From Bacteroidota bacterium (GTDB lineage Bacteria > Bacteroidota > Bacteroidia > NS11-12g > UBA955), in NCBI GenBank assembly GCA_027621365.1, contig JAQCBH010000004.1, positions 1 through 64,000 of the forward strand: 64,000 nucleotides of DNA, in the 5' to 3' direction. Every line of letters starts with the position of its first letter. Position 1 is the first letter of the stretch. The translations under genes were made by a program, and so were the position numbers. The notes below the pieces were generated by a model, which searched no databases, had not been told where the DNA came from, and saw nothing but the letters and a program-made list of their open reading frames with translations. Shown here piece by piece: positions 1-7,896 of the stretch.

Positions 1-2
1 TG

Positions 3-824
3 GCCGGAGCGGAGGCCGCGCTTCGCGCGGCCGACGGGTACCAAACCCAAGTCCAATCCCTGTTGAGCAACTACCAAATGGCCCTGCTCAACCGCCGCGA
101 CGACTCCCTGTATTTTGAACGCCAAAACCGTTTGTACAAACAAGGCATAGGCAGTCGCATGCAATGGGAAAAGGCTCAACTCAAATACCAATACAGCCGC
201 AACCAAAGCGAAGCGGCCCGCAGCGCCTACATCGATGGTCAACGCAAACTTGCAGCGGCACGAGATCAAGCGCGTTCAGCTGAGCAATTGGCTCGCAGTG
301 CCCGAGGCGACTACCAGGTTCGCGCTTTGGAAGACGGCAAGCTCTATGCTTGGAACGTGAGGGTCGGTGAAACAGTGGCTCCTCAAAGACCCATTGCCAC
401 CTTGGGATCGGCTTCCCGTTTTTATGCCGAATTGCAAATCGACGAAGTCGATGCCGCTCGCGTCAAATTCGGCCAACAAGTGGCCCTCAGGCTTGATGCC
501 TTCCCCGACAACGTCGTCACGGGATCCTTGCGTCAAATTGACCAGCAAGTCGACCCCAAAAGTGGCACCATATACTTGGAATGTTCCCTCGATTCAGCAC
601 AGTTGATGACAGGTGGCTTTTTCCCCGGTCTTTCGGCTGAAGCCTCTATTGTGATTCAAGAAAAAGAATCGGCCATCGTCTTACCCTTGGTTTATTTGAA
701 AAACGGCAAAGTCACTATGGCTAATGGCGACCAGGTGGAACCCAAACTCGGCATTCAAAGCATCAACATGGTCGAAGTCTTGGAAGGCTTGAAAGCCGGA
801 GATGAACTGGTAAAACCCCAATAA
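3..824 (+). CDS. HlyD/MacA-type periplasmic adaptor (5' truncated)
   Basis: This is the C-terminal part of a membrane-fusion (periplasmic adaptor) protein; the reading frame is open to the left edge, so the true start lies outside the window. About 273 residues are visible. The first ~95 are Gln/Ala/Arg-rich and look like the alpha-helical hairpin (coiled coil). They are followed by the second lipoyl half-motif and beta-barrel (GKLYAWNVRVGETVAPQRP, then YAELQIDEVDAARVKFGQQV) and a membrane-proximal domain ending at DELVKPQ. The family bridges an inner-membrane transporter to an outer-membrane TolC channel. The stop overlaps the next gene's start (TAATG), so it is co-translated with the ABC permease and ATPase behind it, giving a MacAB-like exporter. 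The cargo is unknown. A TTG inside the frame at 63 should not be taken as the start. Confidence 0.88.
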   Translation, partial: AGAEAALRAADGYQTQVQSLLSNYQMALLNRRDDSLYFERQNRLYKQGIGSRMQWEKAQLKYQYSRNQSEAARSAYIDGQRKLAAARDQARSAEQLARSARGDYQVRALEDGKLYAWNVRVGETVAPQRPIATLGSASRFYAELQIDEVDAARVKFGQQVALRLDAFPDNVVTGSLRQIDQQVDPKSGTIYLECSLDSAQLMTGGFFPGLSAEASIVIQEKESAIVLPLVYLKNGKVTMANGDQVEPKLGIQSINMVEVLEGLKAGDELVKPQ

Positions 825-2089
825 TGGCCTTGTTCAATCAGCTGTTGCTCGGCATCGCCAAAACACACCTTCTTGCCCGCAAGAAGCAATCGGCTATTGC
901 CGCATTGGGCGTCACCTTCGGCATTGGGGTATTCATCATCATGGTGAGTTTCATGACGGGCTTGAACGGCCTGTTGGACGGGCTCATCTTGAACCGAACG
1001 CCTCATGTTCGCATTTACAACGAGGTCAAACAGAGCGAACGACAGCCCATTGAGGATTTGGCCACCTACAAAGACATGGCCCACATCATCCATTCCATCA
1101 AGCCCAAAAACAGCCAACTCAAACTGCGCAATGGCTTGGCCATTCGAGCTGAATTGAGAAAAGACAAGCGAGTAAAAGGCATTACCCCACAGGTTTCTAC
1201 GCGCATTTTCTATCAGGCGGGAGCCGTGCAACTCAATGGGAACTTGGCAGGAATGGATGTACTGGAAGAAGCCAGATTGTTCAATTTCCAACAGTACATC
1301 GTAGGTGGAAAGCCCGAAGATTTGGCCAGCAACGAAAACGCCATTGTATTGGGAGCCGGCGTTGCCAAGAACTTATCGCTACAGGTGGGTGATTATGTAC
1401 AAATTGTCTCCATCAATGGCAGCCGGGAACGCTTGAAAATCGTGGGTTTGTTTCAAAGCGGCCTGGCCGACATAGACAAGGTCTTCAGTTATTGCAACAT
1501 TGGTACGGCCCAACGACTGAGCGGCGAAGGCGGAGATTATTTCACCGACTTGCACCTCAAGTTGCACGACATTGAAGCAGCGGCTGGCATGGCCGAAGAA
1601 CTTCGCAACAGTTGGGGCGTCAATGCCATCGATATCAAAACGGCCAATGCTCAATTTGAGACCGGCACCAGCATTCGCAACATGATTACCTATGCGGTAT
1701 CGTTTGCGCTGTTGATTGTGGCAGGTTTTGGCATCTACAACATATTGAATATGCTCATTTACGAGAAGATGCCCGACATCGCCATTTTGAAAGCCACTGG
1801 TTTTTCTTCGGGCGACGTTCAGCGCATATTCTTGTATCAAGCCATGATGATTGGCTTTGTGGGAGCGGCCATTGGGCTTGCCTTCGGATTTTTGGCTTCT
1901 TATGGCATTTCACAGGCCCCATTTGAAACCGAGGCCTTGCCCACCATCAAAACATTTCCGGTCAATTTCGACCCCAAGTTTTACATCATAGGAATCATTT
2001 TCGCATTGATTACCACCTTTTTGGCGGGCTTCATGCCCTCGCGAAAAGCCGGTAAAATTGATCCCGTTGACATTTTGAGAGGACAATAA
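824..2089 (+). CDS. ABC transporter permease, MacB/LolC (FtsX) family
   Basis: This is a 421-residue inner-membrane permease. It has an N-terminal transmembrane helix (about 25-48), a large periplasmic domain (about 50-275) and three C-terminal helices (about 280-303, 330-356, 384-403) with the FtsX-family loop EKMPDIAILKATGFSSGDV between helices 2 and 3 and the terminal PSRKAGKIDPVDILRGQ. This topology is typical of MacB and LolC/E proteins, which move substrates from the periplasmic side by mechanotransmission and do not pump them across the inner membrane. It sits between an adaptor and a LolD-like ATPase with one-base TAATG overlaps on both sides, so the three form one unit. LolC-like lipoprotein release is possible, but the adaptor upstream favours MacB-like export. 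Confidence 0.9.
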   Translation: MALFNQLLLGIAKTHLLARKKQSAIAALGVTFGIGVFIIMVSFMTGLNGLLDGLILNRTPHVRIYNEVKQSERQPIEDLATYKDMAHIIHSIKPKNSQLKLRNGLAIRAELRKDKRVKGITPQVSTRIFYQAGAVQLNGNLAGMDVLEEARLFNFQQYIVGGKPEDLASNENAIVLGAGVAKNLSLQVGDYVQIVSINGSRERLKIVGLFQSGLADIDKVFSYCNIGTAQRLSGEGGDYFTDLHLKLHDIEAAAGMAEELRNSWGVNAIDIKTANAQFETGTSIRNMITYAVSFALLIVAGFGIYNILNMLIYEKMPDIAILKATGFSSGDVQRIFLYQAMMIGFVGAAIGLAFGFLASYGISQAPFETEALPTIKTFPVNFDPKFYIIGIIFALITTFLAGFMPSRKAGKIDPVDILRGQ

Positions 2090-2766
2090 TGAAACCGGTT
2101 TTAGAAGCTAGAAACATTCGAAAGAAGTTCATTGACCCCGTCGAAGTAGAAATTCTTCGCGGATTGGACTTGAGCGTCATGCCCGGCGAATTTGTCTCCA
2201 TCATGGGTAAATCGGGTTGCGGAAAAAGCACTCTACTGTACGTGTTGTCTACAATGGATACGCAATACGAGGGAGAACTGTATTTGGCTGGACAGGCCTT
2301 GCAGGGCGAAAAGCCCAATGAGCTGGATAGAATTCGCAATCAGCACATTGGATTCGTGTTTCAATTCCACTACCTATTGCCTGAGTTCAGTGTATTGAAA
2401 AATGTGATGTTGCCTGCCTTGAAATTGGGCTTGAAAAGTGCAGAAGAGATCGAGCACGATGCCATGGAAAAGCTGCGTCTCTTAGACGTACAAGAACAGG
2501 CTCTAAAACGCGCGACACAGATTTCGGGTGGACAAAAACAACGCGTAGCCATTGCCCGTGCCTTGATCAACAACCCCGACATCATCATGGGAGACGAACC
2601 CACTGGGAATTTGGACTCCAAGAATGCCCAGCGGGTCTTTGATATTTTCCGCGAGATCACATCCGAACAAAAGCAATCCTTGCTCATTGTGACACATGAT
2701 CAAGATTTTGCTGCCAAAACCGACCGCATCATTGAAATGGCCGACGGTTCCATCGTTTCTAGTTAA
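2089..2766 (+). CDS. ABC transporter ATP-binding protein, LolD/MacB family
   Basis: This 225-residue cytoplasmic ATPase drives the permease encoded just upstream. The visible motifs are Walker A GKSGCGKST (about residues 40-48), a Q-loop in FVFQFHYLLPEF, the ABC signature ISGGQKQRVAIARAL, Walker B IIMGDEPTGNLDS and the switch histidine in THDQD. The GEKPNELDRIRNQHIGFVFQ stretch is characteristic of the LolD/MacB/FtsE class. Its start overlaps the permease stop (TAATG). It is the last gene of the exporter operon: a weak 6-bp hairpin spans its stop codon (2764-2778) and the next gene appears to have its own promoter. Confidence 0.93.
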   Translation: MKPVLEARNIRKKFIDPVEVEILRGLDLSVMPGEFVSIMGKSGCGKSTLLYVLSTMDTQYEGELYLAGQALQGEKPNELDRIRNQHIGFVFQFHYLLPEFSVLKNVMLPALKLGLKSAEEIEHDAMEKLRLLDVQEQALKRATQISGGQKQRVAIARALINNPDIIMGDEPTGNLDSKNAQRVFDIFREITSEQKQSLLIVTHDQDFAAKTDRIIEMADGSIVSS

Positions 2767-2791
2767 GGGTAGCCCTTAGGCACGGCTTTTG

Positions 2792-2799
2792 TATATTTC
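2792..2799 (+). promoter_or_regulatory. Probable -7 promoter box (TATATTTC)
   Basis: The sequence matches the Bacteroidota -7 consensus TAnnTTTG at seven of eight positions and ends five bases before the ATG at 2805. No convincing -33 TTG is present at the usual distance. If used, it would give the SIMPL gene an mRNA with almost no leader. Confidence 0.45.
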
Positions 2800-2804
2800 G
2801 GGCC

Positions 2805-3545
2805 ATGAACATTCGATTCTACATGTTGATTGCCTCCCTGTTGGCCACTTCTGTTTCTGTAGCTCAAAACCCGGGAACAGTGCCTGATGAGCCCTATATC
2901 GAAGTCAATGGGCGAAACACGATGCAAGTGGTCCCTGACCGCATCACCATCAATCTCACATTGGTTGATAAAAACGAAGGCCGAGAATTCATTTCGGTAG
3001 AAAGCCAAGAGCAGAATTTGATTCAAGCCCTGGGTCATGCTGGAATTTCGGCCGATCGTATCAGTATGGATAACGCCGAAACGGAAACGATTTCTTTTCG
3101 TTGGAACAGCGATGAAATCGTCAACATTCGCAGTTACAGCTTGATGCTGCACGATGCCGCTGAAATCAAGTCAGCCTTTAATATTTTTAAGAAGAGCAAA
3201 ATTCAGAATGCCTTTATCTACAAAGTCGAGCATTCTCAATACGACTCTCTTCAACAGGCTTCGCGCAAATTGGCCATGATTGATGCCAAACAAAAAGCGG
3301 AAGAGATGCTGGGGGCCATCGGCGAAACCTGTGGTTCTCCCCTATACGTTTACGCCAACTCTGGAATCGCTCGTAACAACTTCAATGAGGGCTTCGGAGT
3401 TCGCGGTTACCGCAACGATGGGCGCAGTACTCAGTATTCATTTGAATCGTTTGGAGACGGGAATGACTCCAAGGCTCCCCCAGCCATCGTTTATAAGAAA
3501 ATCACCTTCGACACCCAGGTTTTGGTCTGGTTCGGAATTGAGTGA
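2805..3545 (+). CDS. SIMPL-domain (DUF541) secreted protein
   Basis: This 246-residue protein has a cleavable signal peptide (ends near SVSVAQ, about residue 21) and one SIMPL/DUF541 domain over most of its length. The start of that domain, EVNGRNTMQVVPDRITINLTL, resembles the family opening, and KLAMIDAKQKAEEMLGAIG matches the conserved helix near the C-terminal half. SIMPL proteins are periplasmic or surface proteins of poorly defined function (YggE in E. coli is linked to oxidative stress). The gene is monocistronic: an ABC operon ends 38 bases upstream and a structured intergenic region follows. No catalytic residues are recognisable. Confidence 0.85.
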   Translation: MNIRFYMLIASLLATSVSVAQNPGTVPDEPYIEVNGRNTMQVVPDRITINLTLVDKNEGREFISVESQEQNLIQALGHAGISADRISMDNAETETISFRWNSDEIVNIRSYSLMLHDAAEIKSAFNIFKKSKIQNAFIYKVEHSQYDSLQQASRKLAMIDAKQKAEEMLGAIGETCGSPLYVYANSGIARNNFNEGFGVRGYRNDGRSTQYSFESFGDGNDSKAPPAIVYKKITFDTQVLVWFGIE

Positions 3546-3656
3546 TAGGCAGAGTACTTACTTAATAGTTCCCAACGCGGATTGGCTCACTGCGGCCGGC
3601 AGCTCGCCTATCCTTGAGGAGGGCCGTTCAACCCAAGGGAGCGCTACGCGCTGTAT

Positions 3657-3712
3657 TATTTCCAATCCTGGGCTGCTAGCAAACGAGCTTGCGCAGCCCA
3701 GGATTGGAAATA
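3657..3712. repeat. Perfect 20-bp inverted repeat (long hairpin)
   Basis: The arms at 3657-3676 and 3693-3712 are perfect reverse complements (core TCCAATCCTGGGCTGC) around a 16-base loop in which a further three pairs can form. It lies between the SIMPL gene and the tRNA-Cys terminator. It has no T-run in the + direction, so it is not a standard intrinsic terminator for the SIMPL gene, although it could still stop or stabilise that transcript's 3' end. The stretch 3546-3656 before it holds no gene that I can support. Confidence 0.8.
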
Positions 3713-3737
3713 AAAAAAGCCCCGCATGCGGGGCTTT
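3712..3737 (-). terminator. Intrinsic terminator of tRNA-Cys
   Basis: A perfect palindromic stem (AAAGCCCCGC / GCGGGGCTTT, 3716-3737) is followed on the minus strand by a run of T residues (A-run 3712-3718 on the plus strand). It starts 10 bases after the 3' end of the tRNA, as expected for a single-gene tRNA transcript. Confidence 0.9.
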
Positions 3738-3747
3738 CCTTGGGCTG

Positions 3748-3818
3748 AGGTCGGAACCGGATTCGAACCGGTGTAAGAGGTTTTGCAGACCTGTGCCTAG
3801 CCACTCGGCCATCCGACC
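3748..3818 (-). tRNA. tRNA-Cys (GCA)
   Basis: A 71-base tRNA is read from the minus strand. The acceptor stem GGTCGGA (5') pairs with TCCGACC (3'), the T-arm is ACCGG-TTCGAAT-CCGGT, and the anticodon arm AGGTCTGCAAAACCT carries anticodon GCA (plus-strand TGC at 3784-3786). The discriminator base is U73, an identity element of cysteine tRNAs, which supports the 3' boundary. CCA is not encoded. It has its own promoter (3831-3860) and terminator (3712-3737). Confidence 0.97.
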
Positions 3819-3830
3819 CTAAGGGGGCTG

Positions 3831-3860
3831 CAAAGATAGTGATTCAGGGAGACAGAGCAA
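3831..3860 (-). promoter_or_regulatory. Promoter of tRNA-Cys (TTG-N19-TATCTTTG)
   Basis: On the minus strand TTG (3858-3860) is followed after 19 bases by TATCTTTG (3831-3838), a full match to the Bacteroidota sigma-ABfr-type consensus TTG-N19-TAnnTTTG. The tRNA 5' end at 3818 lies 12 bases beyond the box. This is the clearest complete promoter in the window and serves as a reference for the others. Confidence 0.85.
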
Positions 3861-3895
3861 CCTGAAAGTATAAAATTGCGGCCCTGAAAAAGGGA

Positions 3896-4276
3896 TTATT
3901 CTCCGATCATGGCACGGTAATCGGCAGCACTCATCAAACCATCTACTTCAGAAGGGTTGCTCATGTTGACTTTTACCATCCATCCGGCGCCATAAGGATC
4001 GCTGTTGACTGACTCAGGTGAGCCGTCCAACTCGCCATTCACCTCGGTCACTTCACCGCTGATGGGCATGTACAAATCACTTACAGTTTTCACTGCTTCT
4101 ACGGATCCGAAAATCTCATGTGCGCCCAAGGTATCGCCTTGGCTAGAGATGTCTACAAATACGATGTCACCCAACTCGCTTTGAGCGAAATCAGTAACTC
4201 CGATGGTAGCGGTGTTGCCTTCAACCAAAACCCACTCGTGGTCTTTGGTGTACTTCAAATTATCAGGGAAGTTCAT
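3896..4276 (-). CDS. gcvH: Glycine cleavage system H protein
   Basis: This 126-residue lipoyl-carrier protein shuttles the methylamine group between the P, T and L proteins of the glycine cleavage complex. The lipoylated lysine is K63 in [20 protein letters not shown]. The N-terminal [22 protein letters not shown] is a classic H-protein opening and the length is normal for the family. It is the last gene of a three-gene operon (fba-accD-gcvH), nine bases after accD. The P, T and L genes are not in the window. A weak hairpin (3882-3894) follows the stop codon. Confidence 0.97.
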   Translation of the reverse strand: MNFPDNLKYTKDHEWVLVEGNTATIGVTDFAQSELGDIVFVDISSQGDTLGAHEIFGSVEAVKTVSDLYMPISGEVTEVNGELDGSPESVNSDPYGAGWMVKVNMSNPSEVDGLMSAADYRAMIGE

Positions 4277-4285
4277 GTTGTTGAA

Positions 4286-5182
4286 TTAATCTTGAATATG
4301 GGAAAGCAAGCGACTAAGCGTTGCTTTGAGTTCTGTTCTGTCGACAATGAAGTCCAAGAAGCCGTGTTCCAGCAAAAACTCACTGCTTTGGAAGCCCTTG
4401 GGCAAATCTTTGCCAATGGTTTCTTTGATGACCCGGGGTCCTGCAAAGCCGATCAAGGCCTCTGGTTCGGCGATGTTGAAATCACCCAACATGGCGAAAG
4501 AGGCAGTTACTCCACCCGTAGTGGGGTTGGTCATCAAGGAGATATAAGGAATACCGGCTTTGGCCAACAGGGCCAACTTGGCTGATGTCTTGGCCATTTG
4601 CATCAATGAGAAGGCCGCTTCCATCATACGAGCACCGCCCGATTTGGAAATCATCAGAAAAGGAGTCTTGGTAGCCAAGCTGTGGTCAATGGCACGGGCG
4701 ATCTTCTCTCCCACTACCGAACCCATAGATCCGCCGATGAAAGCGAAGTCCATACAGGCGACGCACAAGGCTTGACCGTTGATGACACCATGAGCAGTGC
4801 GCACAGCGTCTTTCAAACCAGTCTTCTTTTGGGCCACGACTACACGATCGGTATAGGGGGCAGAATCGACGAAGTTCAATGGGTCACCCGAACTGAGATT
4901 GGCATTCAACTCCGTGAAATTGCCATCGTCGAACAAAATCTCAAAATACTCAGCCGAACCTATGCGCTCATGGTAATGGCAAGATGGACAAACGCAGTGA
5001 TTGGCCAACCATTCTTTGGATGGAACGACTTCTTTGCAACGCTTGCACTTCTCCCACAATCCGTCAGGAGTAGGCTTTTTGTCTTTGGTTTTGGTCAATA
5101 TACCTGACAGGGTACGTTTGTACCAGGTCGAGTCAGAAGACTCCATTGGCAAATCGTCAAAGTCAGAATGGTTCACAGCCAT
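4286..5182 (-). CDS. accD: Acetyl-CoA carboxylase carboxyltransferase subunit beta
   Basis: This 298-residue protein is the beta half of the carboxyltransferase that makes malonyl-CoA for fatty acid synthesis. The N-terminal zinc ribbon is intact: CKRC (C46, C49) and CPSC (C65, C68). The carboxyltransferase core follows, with [16 protein letters not shown] and [15 protein letters not shown] for acyl-CoA/oxyanion binding and [12 protein letters not shown] near the C-terminus. The length fits the family. It lies three bases after the aldolase gene and nine before gcvH, so the three are probably one transcript. The alpha subunit (accA) is not in the window. Confidence 0.97.
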   Translation of the reverse strand: MAVNHSDFDDLPMESSDSTWYKRTLSGILTKTKDKKPTPDGLWEKCKRCKEVVPSKEWLANHCVCPSCHYHERIGSAEYFEILFDDGNFTELNANLSSGDPLNFVDSAPYTDRVVVAQKKTGLKDAVRTAHGVINGQALCVACMDFAFIGGSMGSVVGEKIARAIDHSLATKTPFLMISKSGGARMMEAAFSLMQMAKTSAKLALLAKAGIPYISLMTNPTTGGVTASFAMLGDFNIAEPEALIGFAGPRVIKETIGKDLPKGFQSSEFLLEHGFLDFIVDRTELKATLSRLLSHIQD

Positions 5183-5185
5183 GAA

Positions 5186-6244
5186 TTAAGCCAAGGTAAT
5201 GCTATTGTCCAAGTATACGTCTTGAACGGCATTCAATAACTGAATACCTTCGGCTACAGGCTTTTGGAAAGCTTTGCGACCCAAAATCAAACCGGCACCA
5301 CCGGCGCGCTTGTTGACTACGGCCGTGATTACGGCTTCTTCCATATCGCCTTGACCCTTGCTCTCACCACCTGAGTTGATCAAACCGGCACGACCCATGT
5401 AGCAATTGGCTACTTGGTAGCGGGTCAAATCGATGGGGTGATCAGAAGACAATTCGCTGTATACCTTAGGATGCGTTTTACCGTGTTTGGTAGCCAAGTA
5501 ACCGCCATTGTTGGTCGGCAACTTCTGCTTGATGATATCGGCCTGAATGGTTACACCCAAGTGGTTGGCTTGGCTAGTCAAGTCAGCAGCTGTGTGGTAA
5601 TCCACGCCGTCAACTTTGAAACCATTGTTGCGGGTGTAGCACCACAAAATGGTCGCCATGCCCAATTCGTGAGCGCGCTCGAAGGCTTCAGCCACTTCCA
5701 CGATTTGGCGACGGCTTTCGGGGCTTCCGAAATAAATGGTAGCACCTACGGCAACCGCACCCATATTCCAAGCATCTTCAACCGAACCGAACATGATTTG
5801 GTCGTAGGCATTGGGGTAACTCAAGAATTCGTTGTGATTGATTTTCACAATGAACGGAATCTTGTGGGCGTATTTGCGGGCGTTCATAGCCAACACACCG
5901 TAGGTTGAAGCAACCGCGTTGCATCCGCCGTCGATGGCCAACTTGATGATGTTCTCGGGATCAAAAAATGCGGGATTGGGAGCGAAAGAGGAACCTGCGC
6001 TGTGCTCAATTCCCTGATCGACTGGCAAAATGCTCAGGTAACCTGTACCGGCCAAACGACCGTGGTTGTACAAGGTTTGGATGCTGCGCAAAACCTGAGG
6101 ATTGCGGTTGGTCTGTGCAAACACACGGTCTACAAAGTCAGGCCCTGGAGCGTGGATATTCGCATGAGGGATGGTTTTGCATTCGTGGGAGAGCAAGAAC
6201 TCAGCTTGATCACCGAGCAAAGTTTGAATCTGAGAATTAGCCAT
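5186..6244 (-). CDS. fbaB: Class I fructose-bisphosphate aldolase (DhnA/FbaB type)
   Basis: This 352-residue aldolase cleaves fructose 1,6-bisphosphate into two triose phosphates through a Schiff-base lysine. It is of the archaeal/DhnA type also found as E. coli FbaB. The opening of the barrel, [13 protein letters not shown] (about 72-84), the second barrel segment [10 protein letters not shown] and the catalytic lysine in [12 protein letters not shown] (K239, close to K237 of E. coli FbaB) are all visible, as is the phosphate-binding C-terminal [12 protein letters not shown]. It heads the fba-accD-gcvH operon. A TAAATTTG box (6277-6284) lies about 32 bases upstream. Confidence 0.95.
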   Translation of the reverse strand: MANSQIQTLLGDQAEFLLSHECKTIPHANIHAPGPDFVDRVFAQTNRNPQVLRSIQTLYNHGRLAGTGYLSILPVDQGIEHSAGSSFAPNPAFFDPENIIKLAIDGGCNAVASTYGVLAMNARKYAHKIPFIVKINHNEFLSYPNAYDQIMFGSVEDAWNMGAVAVGATIYFGSPESRRQIVEVAEAFERAHELGMATILWCYTRNNGFKVDGVDYHTAADLTSQANHLGVTIQADIIKQKLPTNNGGYLATKHGKTHPKVYSELSSDHPIDLTRYQVANCYMGRAGLINSGGESKGQGDMEEAVITAVVNKRAGGAGLILGRKAFQKPVAEGIQLLNAVQDVYLDNSITLA

Positions 6245-6256
6245 TTTGTTTTGATG

Positions 6257-6284
6257 TACTTTTGAACGTCAGTTGGCAAATTTA
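6257..6284. promoter_or_regulatory. Divergent promoter boxes between fbaB and a GNAT gene
   Basis: TACTTTTG (6257-6264, plus strand) faces the acetyltransferase gene and TAAATTTG (6277-6284, minus strand) faces fbaB. Both are exact matches to TAnnTTTG, while good -33 TTG elements at 19 bases are lacking. Each would leave a leader of about 25-30 bases. Confidence 0.55.
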
Positions 6285-6294
6285 ACCAAATCCG

Positions 6295-6726
6295 ATGATT
6301 GAAGTTCAAGAAATAACGAGTGAATCTCAGTTGCAACAGGCTTTTGATATTCGAAGGCAGGTTTTTGTGATTGAACAGGCCGTAGACCCGGCAGAAGAAT
6401 ACGATGAATTCGAGTCGAGCTGCTTGCACTTCTTGGCCATTTACAAAGGCTTGGCCGCCGGCACGAGCCGCATTCGCAAAACCGAAAATGGCACCAAATT
6501 GGAGCGCTTTGCTGTTCTCGAAAAACTCAGGGGCAAAGGCGTCGGCAAAGCCTTGGTAGAGGCCTGTTTGACAGAACTCAAGCAACGGGAATCAACGGGA
6601 AAAATCTATTTGCATGCCCAAGAACACGCGGTTCCTTTTTATGCCCAATTTGGATTTGAACCAAAAGGCGAACTCTTTTGGGAGGCGGGCATTCCGCACT
6701 ACAAAATGTTCTTAGCCCAGGGCTGA
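6295..6726 (+). CDS. GNAT family N-acetyltransferase
   Basis: This 143-residue protein is a single GNAT domain. RIRKTENGTKLERFAVLEKLRGKGVGKALVEACL contains the acetyl-CoA pyrophosphate loop RGKGVGKAL (about residues 82-90), and HAVPFYAQFGFEPKG is the usual C-terminal motif. The N-terminal IRRQVFVIEQ resembles the YjcF/ElaA-like subgroup, whose substrates are mostly unknown. Its 3' end overlaps the convergent glycosyltransferase gene by 15 bases. It has its own promoter box at 6257-6264. Confidence 0.9.
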   Translation: MIEVQEITSESQLQQAFDIRRQVFVIEQAVDPAEEYDEFESSCLHFLAIYKGLAAGTSRIRKTENGTKLERFAVLEKLRGKGVGKALVEACLTELKQRESTGKIYLHAQEHAVPFYAQFGFEPKGELFWEAGIPHYKMFLAQG

Positions 6727-7896
6727 CAAGAAGTTCATGGCCGATTGAATGTTCGGCCCGAGTTGGTAGCGTTCGGCCACCGCGATTCGTCCGTTTTCAG
6801 CCATTTCAATGGCCTTTTTGCGGTTTTCCATGAGTTCCAAAATGTGCGAGGCCATGAGGGTAGGCTCATCGGCTATGCAAATTTCTTTATCAGCCACAAC
6901 CGACAATCCTTGGGCACCTATGCTGGTGCTGATAACGGGGACTCCCAAAGACAAGGCTTCTAAGGTCTTCATGCGAATGCCACTACCGGCCCGAAGGGGC
7001 ACTACAAGCAATCCATGATGGCGCAAGAATTCATCAGAACTTTCTACCTCGCCGTGGTTGATGACTCCCATTTGAAAATAGGCGGGATCGGCTTTGGAGA
7101 GACCTTTACCAGCCAAATGAAACTGAGCCTGAGGGCGCTCGGCCAAGACCTTGGGCCAAACTCGCTGTAGGAACCAAGTGACCGCCTCTTTGTTGGCCAA
7201 CCACTCCATACTCCCAAGATGGGAAACAGAGTCTGGCGCTATTTGAACAGGGTCGAGCAAGCGCACGTTCATTCCGGGCAACAAAAGATGTATGGGTACA
7301 TTGGGCGAAACACGGGCCATGGCCTCGGCATCGCTGTGAGAAATGGGCAGCAGAGCATCAACCTGTTTCCAAGCCTGTTCCTCCTCGGCCCGCAAACGAC
7401 GAGTCTGAATCGTCAAATAGATCTTCTTGAACCATGAAATCCCGGAATGAGCCAAACGAGACCATATTTGGTATTCTACATTGTGAGCCCTGTAAACCAA
7501 ACGCACACTGGGCTTCAACCGCTTCAACTGCCATGCTAGAGGCATGGAATACAGGCCTTCCACTTGAACCCAATCGGCCCAGTCGGCTTTTTCGAGCAAA
7601 GCATCCAGGGCCTTTTGATTGCGGTAGCGAGCCAAAAAATAACTGCGACTGGAGAGCAAATTGCGAAGTGCATCCCAAGGGCTCAGATTCGCGTCGTGAT
7701 CTATGGCGAGCACCTCACAAAAGGGGAAAGCCGTTTGAATTTCGGCCTCAGGCAAATAATGTTTGCGTGTATTGAGAGCGACGAAGCAAACCTCAGCACC
7801 GGCTTCGGCATAGCCCTTCAACAGCTGGTAACTGGCCATTGCGCCACCGTCTTTGATGGGCCATGGAATTCGATTGCCAATGACCAAAATCTTCAT
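6712..7896 (-). CDS. Glycosyltransferase family 4-like, GT-B fold
   Basis: This 394-residue glycosyltransferase has an N-terminal half like Glyco_transf_4 (MKILVIGNRIPWPIKDGGAM, YRAHNVEYQIW) and a C-terminal GT1 half with the nucleotide-sugar segment RAGSGIRMKTLEALSLGVPVISTSIGAQGL. It probably adds a sugar to a surface polysaccharide or glycolipid; the donor and acceptor are unknown. A longer reading to 8028 is possible on paper, but the start at 7896 begins with the typical MKILVIGN strand and overlaps the stop of the upstream permease gene as ATGA. It is therefore co-translated with that LptF/G-like gene. A related but truncated gene lies at the right edge of the window. Confidence 0.9.
   Translation of the reverse strand: MKILVIGNRIPWPIKDGGAMASYQLLKGYAEAGAEVCFVALNTRKHYLPEAEIQTAFPFCEVLAIDHDANLSPWDALRNLLSSRSYFLARYRNQKALDALLEKADWADWVQVEGLYSMPLAWQLKRLKPSVRLVYRAHNVEYQIWSRLAHSGISWFKKIYLTIQTRRLRAEEEQAWKQVDALLPISHSDAEAMARVSPNVPIHLLLPGMNVRLLDPVQIAPDSVSHLGSMEWLANKEAVTWFLQRVWPKVLAERPQAQFHLAGKGLSKADPAYFQMGVINHGEVESSDEFLRHHGLLVVPLRAGSGIRMKTLEALSLGVPVISTSIGAQGLSVVADKEICIADEPTLMASHILELMENRKKAIEMAENGRIAVAERYQLGPNIQSAMNFLSALG

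Noticed and set aside
3280-3822. 180-residue open frame across the tRNA-Cys region
   Set aside because: It starts inside the SIMPL gene in another frame and runs through the inverted repeat and the tRNA, so it cannot be a real protein gene.
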